14,884 bases of DNA, from positions 1 through 14,884 of the forward strand of contig JAEWVM010000049.1 of assembly GCA_023396615.1 (NCBI GenBank). The letters run 5' to 3'. Both the position numbers and the translations under genes were made by a program. This DNA comes from Spirochaetota bacterium (lineage in GTDB: Bacteria; Spirochaetota; UBA4802; JAFGJZ01). Numbering within the stretch: the first letter of the stretch is position 1; every line of letters starts with the position of its first letter. Under the pieces are notes generated by a model. The model saw only the letters and a program-made list of their open reading frames with translations. It was not told where the DNA came from and searched no databases. This document shows, one piece after another, positions 1 through 8,500 of this stretch.

Positions 1-103
1 CGCCGATGAGTCCGTAACAGTTTCCGGGAGTGAATTTTATGTTTACGTCTTTAAAGAGCGGTTCTTTTGAAAATCTGAAAGTTAAATTTGATACATTAAG
101 CAT
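1..103 (-). CDS. ABC-F family ATP-binding protein, N-terminal fragment
   Basis: This is the start of a gene that leaves the window on the left. The 34 visible codons read MLNVSNLTFRFSKEPLFKDV followed by NIKFTPGNCYGLIG. That is the beginning of an ABC ATPase domain running up to the first glycines of the Walker A motif. The pattern LNVSNLT-F--PLF-DVN-KFTPGNCYGLIG is typical of ABC-F proteins (Uup/EttA/YbiT type), which lack membrane domains and act on the ribosome. The ATG at 103-101 is preceded by AGAGG six bases upstream. A possible promoter lies in the 61 bp gap behind it, so it may be transcribed separately from the upstream GGDEF gene. The subfamily (translation factor or antibiotic resistance) cannot be told from this fragment. 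Confidence 0.8.
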   Translation of the reverse strand, partial: MLNVSNLTFRFSKEPLFKDVNIKFTPGNCYGLIG

Positions 104-120
104 GATAACCTCTTGGGGAT

Positions 121-148
121 AAATTAAAAAATATCCTTATTGTGTCAA
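121..148 (-). promoter_or_regulatory. Candidate sigma-70 type promoter for the ABC-F gene
   Basis: On the minus strand a perfect TTGACA (143-148) is followed after 16 bases by TAATTT (121-126), a 3/6 match to the -10 consensus. The ABC-F start codon is 17 bases further on. The -35 is good and the -10 is poor, so this is a suggestion only. No terminator hairpin was seen between the stop of the upstream GGDEF gene and this site, so read-through is also possible. Confidence 0.35.
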
Positions 149-164
149 GGGAGTTACTATTGTT

Positions 165-1070
165 TTAAAAAGCGGATTCTGCTAAAACAATTCTGTTTCT
201 GCCGTTCTTTTTAGCGGAATAAAGGGCAACATCCGCTTTCTTTATGATTTCCGTCATTTCCGATTCCGCACACGGCAGAGAAATAGCCCCTCCGATGCTC
301 ACTGTTACAAATTCAGATACGGAAGAATCAGGATGTTTTATCTGAAGATTATTAATGTTTTCAATTATTCTTTCAGCGACTCTTTGAGCCGCCTCTAAAT
401 TTATTCCGGGCAAAATTGCCGCAAATTCCTCACCGCCGTAGCGGACAACAATGTCTCCGCCGCGCTTCAATGATGAATCAATTGCTCCGGCGATTGATTT
501 AAGGCAGTCATCACCGGCAAGATGACCCTTCGAATCGTTGAAATTCTTGAAAAAATCTATATCCAGCATAAAAAGTCCAAGCGAAAACCCGTCGCGCTTC
601 GCCCTTCTCCATTCGGAATCAAGTCTTTCGTCAAAAAGTCTGCGGTTTCCGACAAGTGTAAGCGGATCTTTAAGCGAAATATTTTCAAGACGCTCAAAGT
701 CGTGTTTTATCTTTATATGGTTTTTGATTTTCGCGCGGACAATGTCCGGATTTATAGGTTTTACAATGTAGTCTACAGCGCCGAGCTCCAGTCCTTTCAT
801 CTGATCCTTAATTTCGCTTACCGCAGAGACAAAAATTATCGGAATATCGGAAAGTGTTTTATGGGATTTGATATTTTTAAAGGCTTCATAACCGTCGATA
901 TCAGGCAAAACAAGATCAAGCAGAATTATCTCCGGCTGATCAGCCAAAGCAATGGATAGACCCTCAGAAGCATTATGAGCGACAGAAACAGCATAAGAAT
1001 CAGAAAGAACGTCGCTAAGATACGCCGCAAACGACAAACTGTCTTCTATGATTAAAACTTTACTTTTCAT
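165..1070 (-). CDS. Response regulator with GGDEF domain (diguanylate cyclase, PleD/WspR-like)
   Basis: A 301-residue two-domain signalling protein that should make cyclic di-GMP from GTP when its receiver is phosphorylated. The REC domain (about 1-120) has the acidic pair E9-D10, phospho-acceptor D52 in LLDLVLPD, S82 and K104. A short helical linker (about 112-133) leads into a GGDEF domain (134-298). The domain shows the metal-binding DID (170-172), the FKNFND---GH--GDDCL substrate region and the signature GGEEF (212-216). RGGD at 203-206, five residues before GGEEF, is a canonical RxxD inhibitory site, so product feedback is expected. The usual DPLTGL-NRR entry reads DPLTLVGNRR here. There is no membrane segment, so it is cytosolic, and no partner histidine kinase is in the window. 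The ATG has AGGT seven bases upstream. Confidence 0.95.
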   Translation of the reverse strand: MKSKVLIIEDSLSFAAYLSDVLSDSYAVSVAHNASEGLSIALADQPEIILLDLVLPDIDGYEAFKNIKSHKTLSDIPIIFVSAVSEIKDQMKGLELGAVDYIVKPINPDIVRAKIKNHIKIKHDFERLENISLKDPLTLVGNRRLFDERLDSEWRRAKRDGFSLGLFMLDIDFFKNFNDSKGHLAGDDCLKSIAGAIDSSLKRGGDIVVRYGGEEFAAILPGINLEAAQRVAERIIENINNLQIKHPDSSVSEFVTVSIGGAISLPCAESEMTEIIKKADVALYSAKKNGRNRIVLAESAF

Positions 1071-1121
1071 GCGCTTACCTGTTCATATTCCATAATTCAG
1101 CAGTTTGCCTGAAAAAAGACT

Positions 1122-1152
1122 TATATAGCTCTTCAAAAACCCATAATGTCAT
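1122..1152 (-). promoter_or_regulatory. Weak candidate promoter for the REC-GGDEF gene
   Basis: On the minus strand ATGACA (1147-1152, 5/6 match to the -35) is followed by TATATA (1122-1127, 4/6 match to the -10), with a 19-base spacer that is longer than ideal. The start codon lies about 50 bases downstream. The -35 hexamer overlaps the right half of the palindrome at 1143-1155, which would suit an operator. This is inference from spacing and base match only. Confidence 0.25.
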
Positions 1153-1155
1153 TAT
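1143..1155. repeat. Perfect 13 nt palindrome ATAATG-T-CATTAT
   Basis: Two perfectly inverted 6 nt arms flank one central base. The element lies in the divergent intergenic region, 73 bases upstream of the GGDEF start and about 195 bases upstream of the LysM-M23 start. Its size and symmetry would fit a binding site for a dimeric regulator, but no regulator is encoded nearby. In AT-rich DNA a chance origin is quite possible. Confidence 0.35.
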
Positions 1156-1337
1156 TCAAGCGTTTTTTGATATTTTTTAAAATATTTAACGGAATTGAAT
1201 CATGAAAAGTTCTTGAAATTTTTATGTCTCATTAGTTTTCTGATATTGATTAGCTGAAACATGCTTCAATTGTCATGAAATCCTGCAAATCAGGTTTTTT
1301 TCTTGATGAATAATCAGCTTTTTTTACCCTGACTTCC

Positions 1338-1344
1338 AAGGCGG
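1338..1344 (+). promoter_or_regulatory. Ribosome binding site of the LysM-M23 gene
   Basis: AAGGCGG lies five bases before the ATG at 1350 and supports that start over later in-frame codons. The N-terminal lysines followed by a hydrophobic stretch immediately after this start also fit. Confidence 0.7.
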
Positions 1345-1349
1345 TACGA

Positions 1350-2315
1350 ATGAATCTTCTATCAATAATCAAAACCAAAAAAAGCAAATTTATAATGATA
1401 TCATCCGCTGTTTTAATAATAGCTTCATGCACAACTGCTGTTCTCATTTCTTTTTTTTCAGAACCGTCATATATCGGCCCCATCGAGGTCTTCAATTCTC
1501 ATGACATCTTTAAGTCCGAAGAAGAATATAACAGGTATATCTCCGAAAAAGTAGCTCTAAAAGGCGTTTATTTTGAAAAATTAAAAATAGAAAGCGGCGA
1601 CAATTTCTGGAAAATCGCCAAAGATAAGGGCATAAATATCGATACCCTGCTCGCTCTCAATCCGTTTTGGAAATCAATCAACGCTTCCACCGGACAGGAA
1701 ATCATCACATCCAACCAGAAAGGAAATCTTTGCTTCGTAAACAGAAAAATAACTGACAAAGAAGCCATTGAAATATTCGAATCCGAACCGGAGAAAATTC
1801 TTTTTTCCGGTAATCCCATAGTCGTTAAAACAAAAGGCAAAGAGACCAGGTATTTTCCGGTATTCGTAATCGACGCAAAACCATCTACGGACAACATGAC
1901 TGAATCGATGGCAAGCCAGTATACTCTTCGTGAAAAATTTACTTCACCTCTAGGCGGAAGATTCAGTTCATACTTCGGAGGAAGAGTTCACCCAATCTTC
2001 AACCGTTACGGATTTCATAACGGAATCGATATTGCGGCTCCTCACGGAACTCCTGTCGGAGCTTCTTGCAGCGGAACAGTTCAGTCTACCGGATGGATGG
2101 GCGGATACGGCAAAGCGGTTATTATCGTTCATGAAGACGGATATAAAACGCTTTATGGTCACCTTTCGTCAATTGCAGTCAGACCCGGTCAGACGGTTAA
2201 GCCAAACCAGTTCGTAGGCAGAGTCGGTTCAACCGGTTACTCAACAGGGCCTCATTTGCATTTTACACTATGGCAGAATAATAAACTGATTAACCCGCTC
2301 AAAGTGCTCTGGTAA
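1350..2315 (+). CDS. Membrane-anchored LysM and M23 murein endopeptidase
   Basis: A 321-residue cell-envelope protein expected to bind peptidoglycan and cut its peptide cross-links, or to act as a LytM-type activator. After a lysine-rich start comes a hydrophobic segment (about 14-36), best read as a single membrane anchor. Residues 24-27 (IASC) resemble a lipobox, so a lipoprotein is the alternative. A LysM-like domain (about 76-120, ESGDNFWKIAKDKGINIDTL) precedes the M23 peptidase domain (about 195-321). All zinc and catalytic positions are present: H223 and D227 in GFHNGID, H271 in YGHLS, and H302/H304 in GPHLH. An active enzyme is therefore more likely than a degenerate EnvC/NlpD-type activator. 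It is first in a two-gene plus-strand unit; its TAA shares a base with the ATG of the next gene. Confidence 0.93.
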   Translation: MNLLSIIKTKKSKFIMISSAVLIIASCTTAVLISFFSEPSYIGPIEVFNSHDIFKSEEEYNRYISEKVALKGVYFEKLKIESGDNFWKIAKDKGINIDTLLALNPFWKSINASTGQEIITSNQKGNLCFVNRKITDKEAIEIFESEPEKILFSGNPIVVKTKGKETRYFPVFVIDAKPSTDNMTESMASQYTLREKFTSPLGGRFSSYFGGRVHPIFNRYGFHNGIDIAAPHGTPVGASCSGTVQSTGWMGGYGKAVIIVHEDGYKTLYGHLSSIAVRPGQTVKPNQFVGRVGSTGYSTGPHLHFTLWQNNKLINPLKVLW

Positions 2316-3769
2316 TGTCGGCAGAAATGATAAAAAAATATTTTGACGGCGCAGATATGCCGCTCAGCGCGAAAGAACTGAGCGGATTCACATTTTTATT
2401 CAGCCAATACAAAAAACTTAACAAAGAATGGGATCTTTCACGTCTCACAAAAGACGAAGACATAATCATCAAGCATTTCATTGATTCGGTTCTTCCTTCG
2501 AAACTTATAAAGCTTCCCAAAAAGATTCTTGATATCGGAACGGGACCGGGGTTTCCGGGTCTTCCTATAAAAATAACAAATCCTTCAATTGAGATAATTC
2601 TTGCAGAATCACGCTTCCGCCGTGTTGATTTCATGAATATGATAATCAAGGAACTTTCTCTTGATAAAGCAGTCGTTTATCCGCATCTCGTTAATGAAGA
2701 ATGTTCATTCGACGTAGACGGAATTATCACAAGGGCGTTTGAATCGGCAAACGGAACTCTTCTTCGCGTAAATTCTTTTCTCAAAAAAGACGGTCGCGTA
2801 GTTCTTCTCAAAGGGCCCGGAGCAGATGATGACATAAAGGATCTGTCGGATGAATCAGTTTATTATTTTGAACTCGAAAATGATGTAAAATATAAGCTTC
2901 CGTACATTGGTCATGACAGAAGAATTCTTGTTTTCAGAAAAACAAAAGAATTCAAAAAAACCACTTACCGCATTCTGATGAATGAACAGAGTGAATTTAA
3001 GAATCAGATAACTTCACCTGATAATAAGAAGTTTAAAGATATCAAGAAAGCAATTGAAAAAGGTCCTTCAAAAAGCGGACTCACGATTATTCCCGGAAAA
3101 AAAATAATCAAAGATCTTATGAAAACGGCATTGGAAGTCAAATATCTCGCGCTATGCGACGAGTCATTTGAAACAGACCCGGATTTGATCTCAATTGCAG
3201 AAAAACTTAATGATGAATCAAAATTATTGATATTGAAGAAGTCTCTTTTTTCAGAAATAGAACCTTCAAAGATGCCTTTTCTTGTAATCGATACTCCAGA
3301 GATCGAACAGTGGAATTACAAAATCTCTAAAGGCGCAACATTGGTTATTCCGTTTCAGGATCCGCTGAATGTCGGCTCAGCCGTCAGATCAGCTGTTTCT
3401 TTCGGAATAAAAAATATAATTCTGCTTCAGTCGGCTGCATCGCCTTATCATCCGAAATCGGTCAGAGCGAGTTCAGGCGCGGTATTTTCCGTTAAATTCT
3501 ACGAAGGTCCGCAGTATGAAGAAATTGCTTCAGTCTGCGAAGAGAATTCAATACCGATTGTCTGTCTTGATAAACACGGTCAGAATATACGCCGGTTTGA
3601 TTTTCCTGGATCGTTCCTTCTTCTTTCAGGAATCGAAGGTCAGGGAATTCCTGAAGACTTAAAAAAATACTCGGTTTCAATCCCTATTTCGGAAAATATA
3701 GAGTCTCTAAACGCCTACGCGGCTTTGAGCATCGCATTGTACGAATATTCTTCAAGACCAAAGTCTTGA
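2315..3769 (+). CDS. rsmG: Fusion of RsmG-type 16S rRNA m7G methyltransferase and SpoU/TrmH-type 2'-O-methyltransferase
   Basis: A 484-residue protein with two complete RNA methyltransferase units in one uninterrupted frame. Residues 1-210 match RsmG (GidB), the class I enzyme making m7G527 in 16S rRNA: the helical NKEWDLSR entry, the SAM-binding loop ILDIGTGPGFPGLPI (71-85), ITRAF (138-142) and LLKG (164-167). Residues about 228-310 look like a SpoU substrate-binding domain (QITSPDNKKFKDIKKA). Residues 340-484 carry the trefoil-knot SpoU motifs: DPLNVGSAVRSA with N352 and R358, KSVRASSGAVF, SGIEGQGIP with E441, and IPISENIESLNAYAA with the SLN. Each half is about the size of a stand-alone enzyme. 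The target of the second half (tRNA Gm18, 23S Gm2251 or another site) cannot be told. The ATG overlaps the previous stop (TAATG) and lacks a Shine-Dalgarno sequence, so translation is probably coupled. Confidence 0.9.
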   Translation: MSAEMIKKYFDGADMPLSAKELSGFTFLFSQYKKLNKEWDLSRLTKDEDIIIKHFIDSVLPSKLIKLPKKILDIGTGPGFPGLPIKITNPSIEIILAESRFRRVDFMNMIIKELSLDKAVVYPHLVNEECSFDVDGIITRAFESANGTLLRVNSFLKKDGRVVLLKGPGADDDIKDLSDESVYYFELENDVKYKLPYIGHDRRILVFRKTKEFKKTTYRILMNEQSEFKNQITSPDNKKFKDIKKAIEKGPSKSGLTIIPGKKIIKDLMKTALEVKYLALCDESFETDPDLISIAEKLNDESKLLILKKSLFSEIEPSKMPFLVIDTPEIEQWNYKISKGATLVIPFQDPLNVGSAVRSAVSFGIKNIILLQSAASPYHPKSVRASSGAVFSVKFYEGPQYEEIASVCEENSIPIVCLDKHGQNIRRFDFPGSFLLLSGIEGQGIPEDLKKYSVSIPISENIESLNAYAALSIALYEYSSRPKS

Positions 3770-5512
3770 TGACAATCCCGAGCTTCTCTCTGTTTTTCTG
3801 AGAATTCCGGCGTTAAGTATATCTTTTGAACCTATTACGGTGATATTCTTCTTCGCGCGTGTAAGCGCAGTATAGATGAGCTCTTTTGTAAGTACCCGCG
3901 AATCTTCGTTCGGAAGAACAAATATCACGTTTTCGAATTCAGAACCCTGGCTTTTGTGCACAGTCATACAGAAGGATTTTTCATAGCTCTTTAGAAGATA
4001 CGGATTTATTTTTCTTAAAACATCATCGCCCGGAAAGTACGCATTCAATCTTTCTTCTTTGCAGATAATTCCCGTGTCTCCGTTAAATATTTTCATGTCA
4101 TAATCATTTTCTACCGCCATAACAGGCATTCCGTGATAGATGTTTCCGGTTAGAGAAAATATTTCTTCAGCAATCGCATTTATTTCACCGAACCCGCCCG
4201 GCCCTTTTCTTAAAGCCGAAAGAATCTGAATATTTTTCATTCTGGAGAGTAACTCTTCAGGTTTCGCGTTTTCAACAGGAAAAATATACGGAAAATCCTT
4301 CGAATATCTTATAATTTCAGATTCAATTATTTCTTTCAGTCTTTTTCTGAAACCCTGAAAACTTAATTCGTTGTTTTCAATAAATCTGATATTATCATCC
4401 GAACAAAAAGCATCCCACACGGCTTTGACATCAGATTCATTTACTGCCTTCGATATTTTACCGATTCCTTTATCCGGATCAAATCTGAAGCTTTTTTTCA
4501 ATACTGTTATGCTTTTTGAAAGACATTCCGCATTATCGGATTTTTCTCCGGTTTCTTTTTTTGCAATCGAACAGATATCTCCGAAAACGGATCCTGCCTG
4601 CACACTTGCCAGCTGATCCTTGTCTCCCAGAAAAACTATTGATGCGGAAGGACTTAACGCAGAAAAAAGTTTTTTCATAAGCGACAGGTCAAACATCGAG
4701 GTTTCATCAGCAATAATCAAACCATGAGGAAGAGGTTCATTCTTATTGAATTTAGCGGATATACTTCCGATTTTTGCTCCGATCAGCTTCTGCACCGTTT
4801 CTCCTTTCAACGGAACATAATTCAATTCTTTATCAAACAGATTTTTTATTTTATCATTTTCTTTTATTTTAAGAAGTGCCCCTTCAACGGATTTTTTCAA
4901 ATGCGCCGCAGCTTTCCCTGTAGGCGCGCATAATGCTATCGAAGGTCTTTCGTCTTTTAAAAGTTTCTTTTTAATAAAAAGAAGAATGATATTTACAGCA
5001 AGAGATGTTTTCCCGGTTCCGGGTCCGCCGGATATAAATGATATTTTTTTCGACAATGCGTTCATAACGGAAATTTTCTTTTCTTCTTCGGTAATATCCA
5101 GAGCCGACAGAAGTTTTTCCGCCGCAGAAACAATCTCCGGCGGAAGGATTTCGGCTGAAGATGATGCGCGGTGCAAAATTTCCGCGGCTGTATCTTTTTC
5201 GTATTCGAAGTATCTACGCAGATATATTTTTGAATTCTCAATAACAACCGGAAGTTTTTTCTCATATGCGAATTTTTTCCGGGTTTTATTATCGATTAGA
5301 TTATTTATTATCTGGTTAATCGTTTCATCTTCAAAAGTGTCACTTTCGCAGTCAAAGCAGACTGAATTATTTTTAGAAGCATGGGAAGCAATCAATGAAA
5401 CAAGAAAAACATCTTCATCATTAGAAGAGAGACTCATGACATTTTCCGCAAATTCGAAATCCAATTCGTCGAATAATTCAAAAACGGAATATTTTTCTCT
5501 TAACCTATTCAC
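3752..5512 (-). CDS. recD: RecBCD exodeoxyribonuclease V, alpha subunit (5'-3' helicase RecD)
   Basis: A 586-residue SF1 helicase, close to the roughly 600 residues usual for RecD; in the RecBCD complex it is the fast 5'-3' motor. Visible motifs: Walker A GGPGTGKT (162-169), CAPTGKAA (195-202), Walker B ADETSMFD (268-275), GDKDQLASVQAG (296-307), SFRFD (341-345), TVHKSQGSEF (517-526) and YTALTRAK (547-554). The roughly 150 residues before Walker A correspond to the N-terminal domain that contacts RecC. The start codon is GTG, supported by AAGGAG seven bases upstream and by the position inside the end of recB, which it overlaps by 8 nt (GTGAATAG). The last 18 nt overlap the end of the convergent methyltransferase gene, leaving no room for an intergenic terminator. 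Confidence 0.97.
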   Translation of the reverse strand: MNRLREKYSVFELFDELDFEFAENVMSLSSNDEDVFLVSLIASHASKNNSVCFDCESDTFEDETINQIINNLIDNKTRKKFAYEKKLPVVIENSKIYLRRYFEYEKDTAAEILHRASSSAEILPPEIVSAAEKLLSALDITEEEKKISVMNALSKKISFISGGPGTGKTSLAVNIILLFIKKKLLKDERPSIALCAPTGKAAAHLKKSVEGALLKIKENDKIKNLFDKELNYVPLKGETVQKLIGAKIGSISAKFNKNEPLPHGLIIADETSMFDLSLMKKLFSALSPSASIVFLGDKDQLASVQAGSVFGDICSIAKKETGEKSDNAECLSKSITVLKKSFRFDPDKGIGKISKAVNESDVKAVWDAFCSDDNIRFIENNELSFQGFRKRLKEIIESEIIRYSKDFPYIFPVENAKPEELLSRMKNIQILSALRKGPGGFGEINAIAEEIFSLTGNIYHGMPVMAVENDYDMKIFNGDTGIICKEERLNAYFPGDDVLRKINPYLLKSYEKSFCMTVHKSQGSEFENVIFVLPNEDSRVLTKELIYTALTRAKKNITVIGSKDILNAGILRKTERSSGLSSRLWS

Positions 5513-8500
5513 CGCTAAGCTCCTTCTCGATTTTCTTCACCGCATCAAATGAAGGCCTGTAATAATATATTCCGTTTGAGCTTCCGGCTGATACACCGCG
5601 CAGATAAACATAAAAAAATCCGCCGAAATCATCGTAGCTGAAATCCTTATTGCGTATCTTTAACAGTTTATATAAAGCAAATGTATAAATATATAACTGA
5701 ACGGCATATTTCGATGATCGCATGGACTGAATCAGTTTTTCCTCTGAATAGTCCGATGCATAATCGCCGAGATAATTTGACTTCCAGTCGAGTATGAAAT
5801 ACTTGCCTTCATGAAAAAAAACCATGTCGGCAAAACCTTTCATGAAACCAGTTATGGAAATTTCTGAAATTGTATTCCGGACATGAAGCCCGGGAGCATC
5901 TTCACAGATTATTTCTTCAAATTTTTCAGAGACGAATTTATCAAAAGAAAAATGAAAATCAAGTTCACTGATCATATTTTCTTTTTTTACATCGGCAAGG
6001 CTGAATTTTAAATCATCAGAACGAAAATAAGCATTTTTTACTTCTTCAATCATCCGGATTACATCTTTCTTATAACTGTAATTTATTCCGTACATGCGCA
6101 GAAAAGAATCAATTACTTTCACATCGGGCTCTTTGTTTTCAATCAGTTTCTCAAGCACTCCATGAAGACAATTCCCTGCTTCGCTTCCCTTCGGAAATTC
6201 ATGCAGAAAAACCTTTTCGCCGGTTTGATTATACAACTCCTGACTATCATCAGTTTTATGTTCATAAGGAATGTCTTTTCCTTCAGCAATCATAGAATAA
6301 CTTGCCACTTTGAAATTCCTGAATGCAATATCCGGAAATTGCCTCGCTTTTAATTTAACAGAAGAGTCCGGTTGATATATGGTATGATCTTGTGAATCTG
6401 CAAGTGAAGAAATATCCGTAAAAAGAAATCCGTTTTTTTGTGCGAATTCATTCAGCACATCAGAAGTTTCTCTTTCTTCAAATGAAGGATCATGGGAAGA
6501 AAGAATATGATTTAATGCCGAGAACTTATTCTTTTCGGATTGTTTTGTAGTCTTTTTCTCAGCATGATAAAGATAGATTCTGAATTTTGCTCTTGTTAAA
6601 GCCACATAAAATAGTCTCAGATTTTCAGAAAGAATTTCATCTTTATATTCTGTATTTATAATTTTATTATAATGCTCTGATCCGTCATTCATCACTAGAG
6701 AGTTTTTACCGTTTATCCGGCAGACAAAACCAAGTTCTTTATCTCTCATTTTCCGCATAAATTCTGATGCGATAAAAACAACAGGAAACTCAAGACCCTT
6801 GCTTTTGTGAACCGTCATAATCTGTACGGCATCATCATCTCTTTCAATTCGAAGCTCGTACTTCTCTGAAGATTCATCCAGAGACTCAGAAACCTCAGAT
6901 GCTAGTTCAGAAAGAGAATAATCCTTTTTGCGCTTCCTCTCATCAAGCAGTTCTGCTATATGATCCATGTTTGTTATTATTCTCTGTGCATCAGGCGAAA
7001 CTGAAATATTGCTTACTGCGGAATAATCTTTTATGAGCATTCTATAAGCTTCAAGAAGACCTTTTAAAGAAGCTGTTCTGCCGTACAATGCAAATCTTTC
7101 AGCGTGAATGCTCATGTCATCATCCGACAATAACTCAATCATTGCCGGAGTAAAACCCATGAAACGCACGGAAAGAGCCGTCTTGATTTTTTTCATGCTC
7201 TCGGGATTTTCCATTGCAGACAGAATCTGAACAAACTCCGTAAATTCATAAGAATCAAATACGGATTTACCGGAGCGTATAGCAGAAGGTATGCCCTTTT
7301 TCGACAAATAATTTCTCATCTCATCAGCTTCATTATTCTTATAGACGAGTATTGCTATATCTGAAGCACGAAGAGGCCTCGCGGAATTTTCTTCGGGAAT
7401 AACAGCCTTGTCTTTTGATGACAATTCAAGAAGAGATACTATTTCACGGGTAATATCTTCATAGACATTAAGTTCACTCTGATTTGAATATGACTGAAAC
7501 CGTATATTCATGACATCATTCGAATCATCAACGGTCATTTTTCCGATCTTCATACATGGTTCGGCAGGAACAAAATCAATATCTTTATTTCTGAAGGGAT
7601 CAGAACAGCTGAAGAAAGCATTAACTGCCGAAAGAAGTTTCTCTTCAGAACGCCAGTTTATCTGGAGATTATATCGATTAGTTGATTTCTTTGATACTTC
7701 AATATATGAATAAATATCCGCTCCACGAAATCTGTAAATTGACTGTTTCGGATCACCGATATAAATAAGATTGTTAAAAAGATTACCGAAAATTACGCAC
7801 TGAGTTTCATCCGTATCCTGAAACTCATCTATAAGCGCGATTGAATACTTTCTTGAAACGTTTTTTTTCAATTCAGAATCAGCATTTTCTTTAACGACTG
7901 AATAAACAGAATTTATTATATCATCATAAAATAATATCTGTTTCTGATTTTTAATTTTATGAACTGCTTTATGATAATATTCAAGTGCTTCAAGTGCGAA
8001 CGCCGATTTAAAACATTTCTTAGCTATCGCTGCAGCATTTTCAGCATCAAATAAATGCATTATTGCTTTCTGAACAGTTAATATATCCTCACTAAGCGGC
8101 TTATATTCGCCGAATCTTTTCTCAAATGTCTGTGTATACGCCCATTTAAAATGTTTTTCAAACTTTTCGGCTTTTTCAAATATACTATATTTATCAGAAA
8201 TTATATTACTTGCGAGTTCCAACATTTCATCAAAATTGACTTTGCTGGCAGCATGCGCAAAACCTTTAAATAATAACCGGTTATTTTCATTACCTGAAAA
8301 ATAATTCTTAAATACTTCAGCCGAATTTGCTAATTCATCAAGTCCGTCAAATATTTCATTTTCAGAAATATCATCACATTTTATTTCATTAAGCAAATAC
8401 GGTTTGTCTGACACACTCTTGATAAAACTGATAAGTTCTTTATTATATTCCGACCAATTGATCATTTTCTGAATATATCTATTATATGAATTTATCTTCG

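Larger units (their letters stand above)
1071..1349. other. Divergent intergenic region with AT-rich symmetric elements
   Basis: This 279 bp region separates the minus-strand GGDEF gene from the plus-strand LysM-M23 gene and must hold the promoters of both. No RNA gene or small coding frame with a good ribosome binding site was recognised. It contains the odd palindrome at 1143-1155, an AT-rich inverted repeat at 1170-1185 (ATATTTT-TT-AAAATAT) and two copies of AATCAG[G/C]TTTTTTT at 1288-1301 and 1312-1325. No plus-strand promoter with both boxes close to consensus could be picked out. Confidence 0.6.

Noticed and set aside
1282..1301. CCTG-CAAAT-CAGG plus T7 as a terminator
   Set aside because: The stem is only 4 bp before a mismatch, and no plus-strand gene ends upstream of it. 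A leader attenuator remains possible but unsupported.
1350..1460. Lipoprotein signal peptide with Cys27 in the LysM-M23 protein
   Set aside because: IASC fits a loose lipobox, but the hydrophobic stretch continues nine residues past the Cys, which is more like a membrane anchor. It is kept only as an alternative in the feature text.
3782..3803. Possible hairpin TCTCTG-TTTTT-CTGAGA near the recD/methyltransferase junction
   Set aside because: The stem contains a T-T mismatch, no U-tract follows on either strand, and it lies within the recD coding sequence.
4986..5552. A 188-codon plus-strand open frame across the recB/recD junction
   Set aside because: It lies wholly antisense to two genes with complete helicase and nuclease motifs, has no recognisable domain and no convincing ribosome binding site. 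It is best read as a by-product of the coding bias of the real strand.
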